Shown: positions 5,895 through 6,902 of the stretch, piece by piece
Position numbering within the stretch: position 1 is the stretch's first letter
Layout of the letters: the number at the start of each line of letters is the position of its first letter
Origin: Gammaproteobacteria bacterium
GTDB taxonomy: Bacteria; Pseudomonadota; Gammaproteobacteria; Steroidobacterales; GCA-2729495
Reading direction: 5' to 3'
Length of the DNA stretch: 6,902 bases
Assembly: GCA_023383735.1 (NCBI GenBank)
Contig: JAHDYN010000093.1
Span: 1 to 6,902, forward strand
The notes under the pieces: model-generated
Told to the model about the DNA's origin: nothing
Seen by the model: the letters and a program-made list of their open reading frames with translations, nothing else
Database searches by the model: none
Made by a program: the position numbers and the translations under genes

Positions 5895-6902
5895 ATGGCC
5901 TTGAGTTTTTTCCGCGACTGGAGCGCTTATCGGGCATTCCGTCGCGTACCGCGGGCTGAACGCCGCATCGTCTTCCTCTCCGAGAGCGGGCAGGACTGGC
6001 ATCACTTCGAGCCCGTCATCCGCCACCTCACCGACGTGCTCGGTGAATCCGTGCTCTACGTGTCATCGGATCCGGCTGATCCGGGCCTGCACCAGGCTTC
6101 GCCGCTGATCCGGCCCTTCTGCATCGGCACCGGACTCTGGCGTATCTGGTTTTGCCAGTTTCTCGATGCCGATGTGCTGGTCACGCAGATCCTCGATTTC
6201 GGCAACCTCGACCTCAAGCGTTCGGTGCATCCGGTCCATGTGGTCTACATGTTCCATTCGCTGATCAGCACGCACATGGCGGACTACGCCAACTCCTTCG
6301 ACAGCTACGACACCATCCTCTGCGCAGGCCCGCACCAGATGCGCGAGATTCGCCGTCGTGAGGAACTGCACAAACTGCCGGCCAAGCAGTTGATTCCACA
6401 CGGCTACGGGCGCCTGGAAGAACTGCTGGCCCGGCGGCGCGAGGCACCGCCGGTGGCCACGGATGCCGACATTCACGTGCTGCTTGCGCCCTCCTGGGGC
6501 GAGGAAACCATCCTGCCGGTCTGTGGCGACGCGCTTGCCGATGTGCTGATGGCAGCCGGGTTCCGCCTGACACTGCGGCCGCACTACCAGACCCGCTGGA
6601 AGATGCCCGAGGTGATCGATCGCATCGTGGCACGGCACGGCGGCAATCCGCGTTTCAGGCTGGTGGAGCAGATGGGCGAGAGCGATTCCCTGCATGACTC
6701 GCACGTGATGATCACGGACTGGTCGGGTGCCGGGCAGGACTACGGCATGGGACTGGAGAAACCGGTGCTCTACATCGATGTGCCGCCCAAGGCGCGCAAC
6801 GATACCTGGCCGGAGCTGGGCATGGAGCCTTTCGAATCACATGTGCGGGCGAAGCTCGGTGCGCTGCTCAGGCCCGACCAGCTCGCAGCGGCACCGGCGC
6901 TG
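5895..6902 (+). CDS. CDP-glycerol glycerophosphotransferase (TagB/TagF)-like transferase, 3'-truncated
   Basis: The frame is open from ATG 5895 to the right edge (336 residues, no stop in the window). The N-terminal half has a Rossmann-like start RRIVFLSESGQDWHHFEPVI (23-42). The second half shows the family's landmarks: MFHSL (119-123; His121), AGPHQMREI (144-152), IPHGYGRLEEL (167-177), LAPSWGEETIL (197-207), LRPHYQT (227-233; His230), and SHVMITDWSGAGQDYGM (269-285), the equivalent of the usual S-DVLITDYSS element. These are teichoic-acid polymerase/primase features; the two His residues correspond to those reported important in TagF. Family members transfer a phospho-alcohol from a CDP-alcohol to a lipid-linked or glycan acceptor at the inner face of the membrane. 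No transmembrane segment is visible, so attachment would be peripheral. Because the operon appears to make CMP-AEP, I infer that donor rather than CDP-glycerol, unproven. The start is the first ATG after the small-protein stop; its ribosome binding site is poor. Genuine CDP-glycerol use remains possible. Confidence 0.82.
   Translation, partial: MALSFFRDWSAYRAFRRVPRAERRIVFLSESGQDWHHFEPVIRHLTDVLGESVLYVSSDPADPGLHQASPLIRPFCIGTGLWRIWFCQFLDADVLVTQILDFGNLDLKRSVHPVHVVYMFHSLISTHMADYANSFDSYDTILCAGPHQMREIRRREELHKLPAKQLIPHGYGRLEELLARRREAPPVATDADIHVLLAPSWGEETILPVCGDALADVLMAAGFRLTLRPHYQTRWKMPEVIDRIVARHGGNPRFRLVEQMGESDSLHDSHVMITDWSGAGQDYGMGLEKPVLYIDVPPKARNDTWPELGMEPFESHVRAKLGALLRPDQLAAAPAL

Noticed and set aside
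1..6902. tRNA, rRNA, CRISPR array, insertion sequence or attachment site
   Set aside because: No cloverleaf-like segment, regularly spaced repeats, transposase motif or terminal inverted repeats were seen; genes occupy nearly all of the window and no gap exceeds 80 bases.

Overview
The window is a GC-rich (roughly two-thirds G+C by eye), densely packed bacterial segment with every gene on the + strand. Strong G/C third-position bias, short or overlapping gene junctions and TTG/GTG starts suggest a proteobacterium, possibly a gammaproteobacterium. That placement is a guess from composition, because no taxonomic marker is present.

Layout: (1) 1-828 is the 3' part of an isocitrate lyase/PEP mutase superfamily C-C lyase with the KRCGH catalytic-loop motif. 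(2) 829-907 is a short intergenic region with an imperfect inverted repeat and a weak -10-like element. (3) 908-2527 encodes phosphoenolpyruvate mutase fused to a C-terminal nucleotidyltransferase-like domain. (4) 2524-3657 encodes phosphonopyruvate decarboxylase and overlaps the mutase gene by ATGA. (5) 3661-4776 encodes a PLP-dependent 2-aminoethylphosphonate (AEP) transaminase. (6) 4773-5552 encodes a LicC/PntC-like cytidylyltransferase and overlaps the transaminase gene by GTGA. (7) 5602-5871 encodes an 89-residue secreted or membrane protein with a YLDPSTGS motif. (8) 5895 to the right edge is a gene cut by the window end, for a CDP-glycerol glycerophosphotransferase (TagB/TagF)-like protein.

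Together the genes form a phosphonate biosynthesis and transfer cassette. The mutase makes phosphonopyruvate from PEP, the decarboxylase pulls the unfavourable equilibrium forward to phosphonoacetaldehyde, and the transaminase forms AEP. The cytidylyltransferase would then make CMP-AEP, and the CDP-glycerol-transferase-like protein is a candidate for moving the phosphonate onto a cell-surface glycan or other acceptor. The first three steps rest on strong motif evidence. CMP activation is well supported by domain type and position. The transfer step and the acceptor are inference. No phosphonate-degrading gene (phosphonatase, phosphonoacetate hydrolase, C-P lyase) is visible, which argues for synthesis rather than catabolism.

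The oddities most worth attention are two nucleotidyltransferase domains in one operon, one with an altered nucleotide-binding signature; the pairing of a CMP-phosphonate-making enzyme with a teichoic-acid-type transferase in a probable Gram-negative; the small YLDPSTGS protein between them; and a lyase paralogue beside the mutase.
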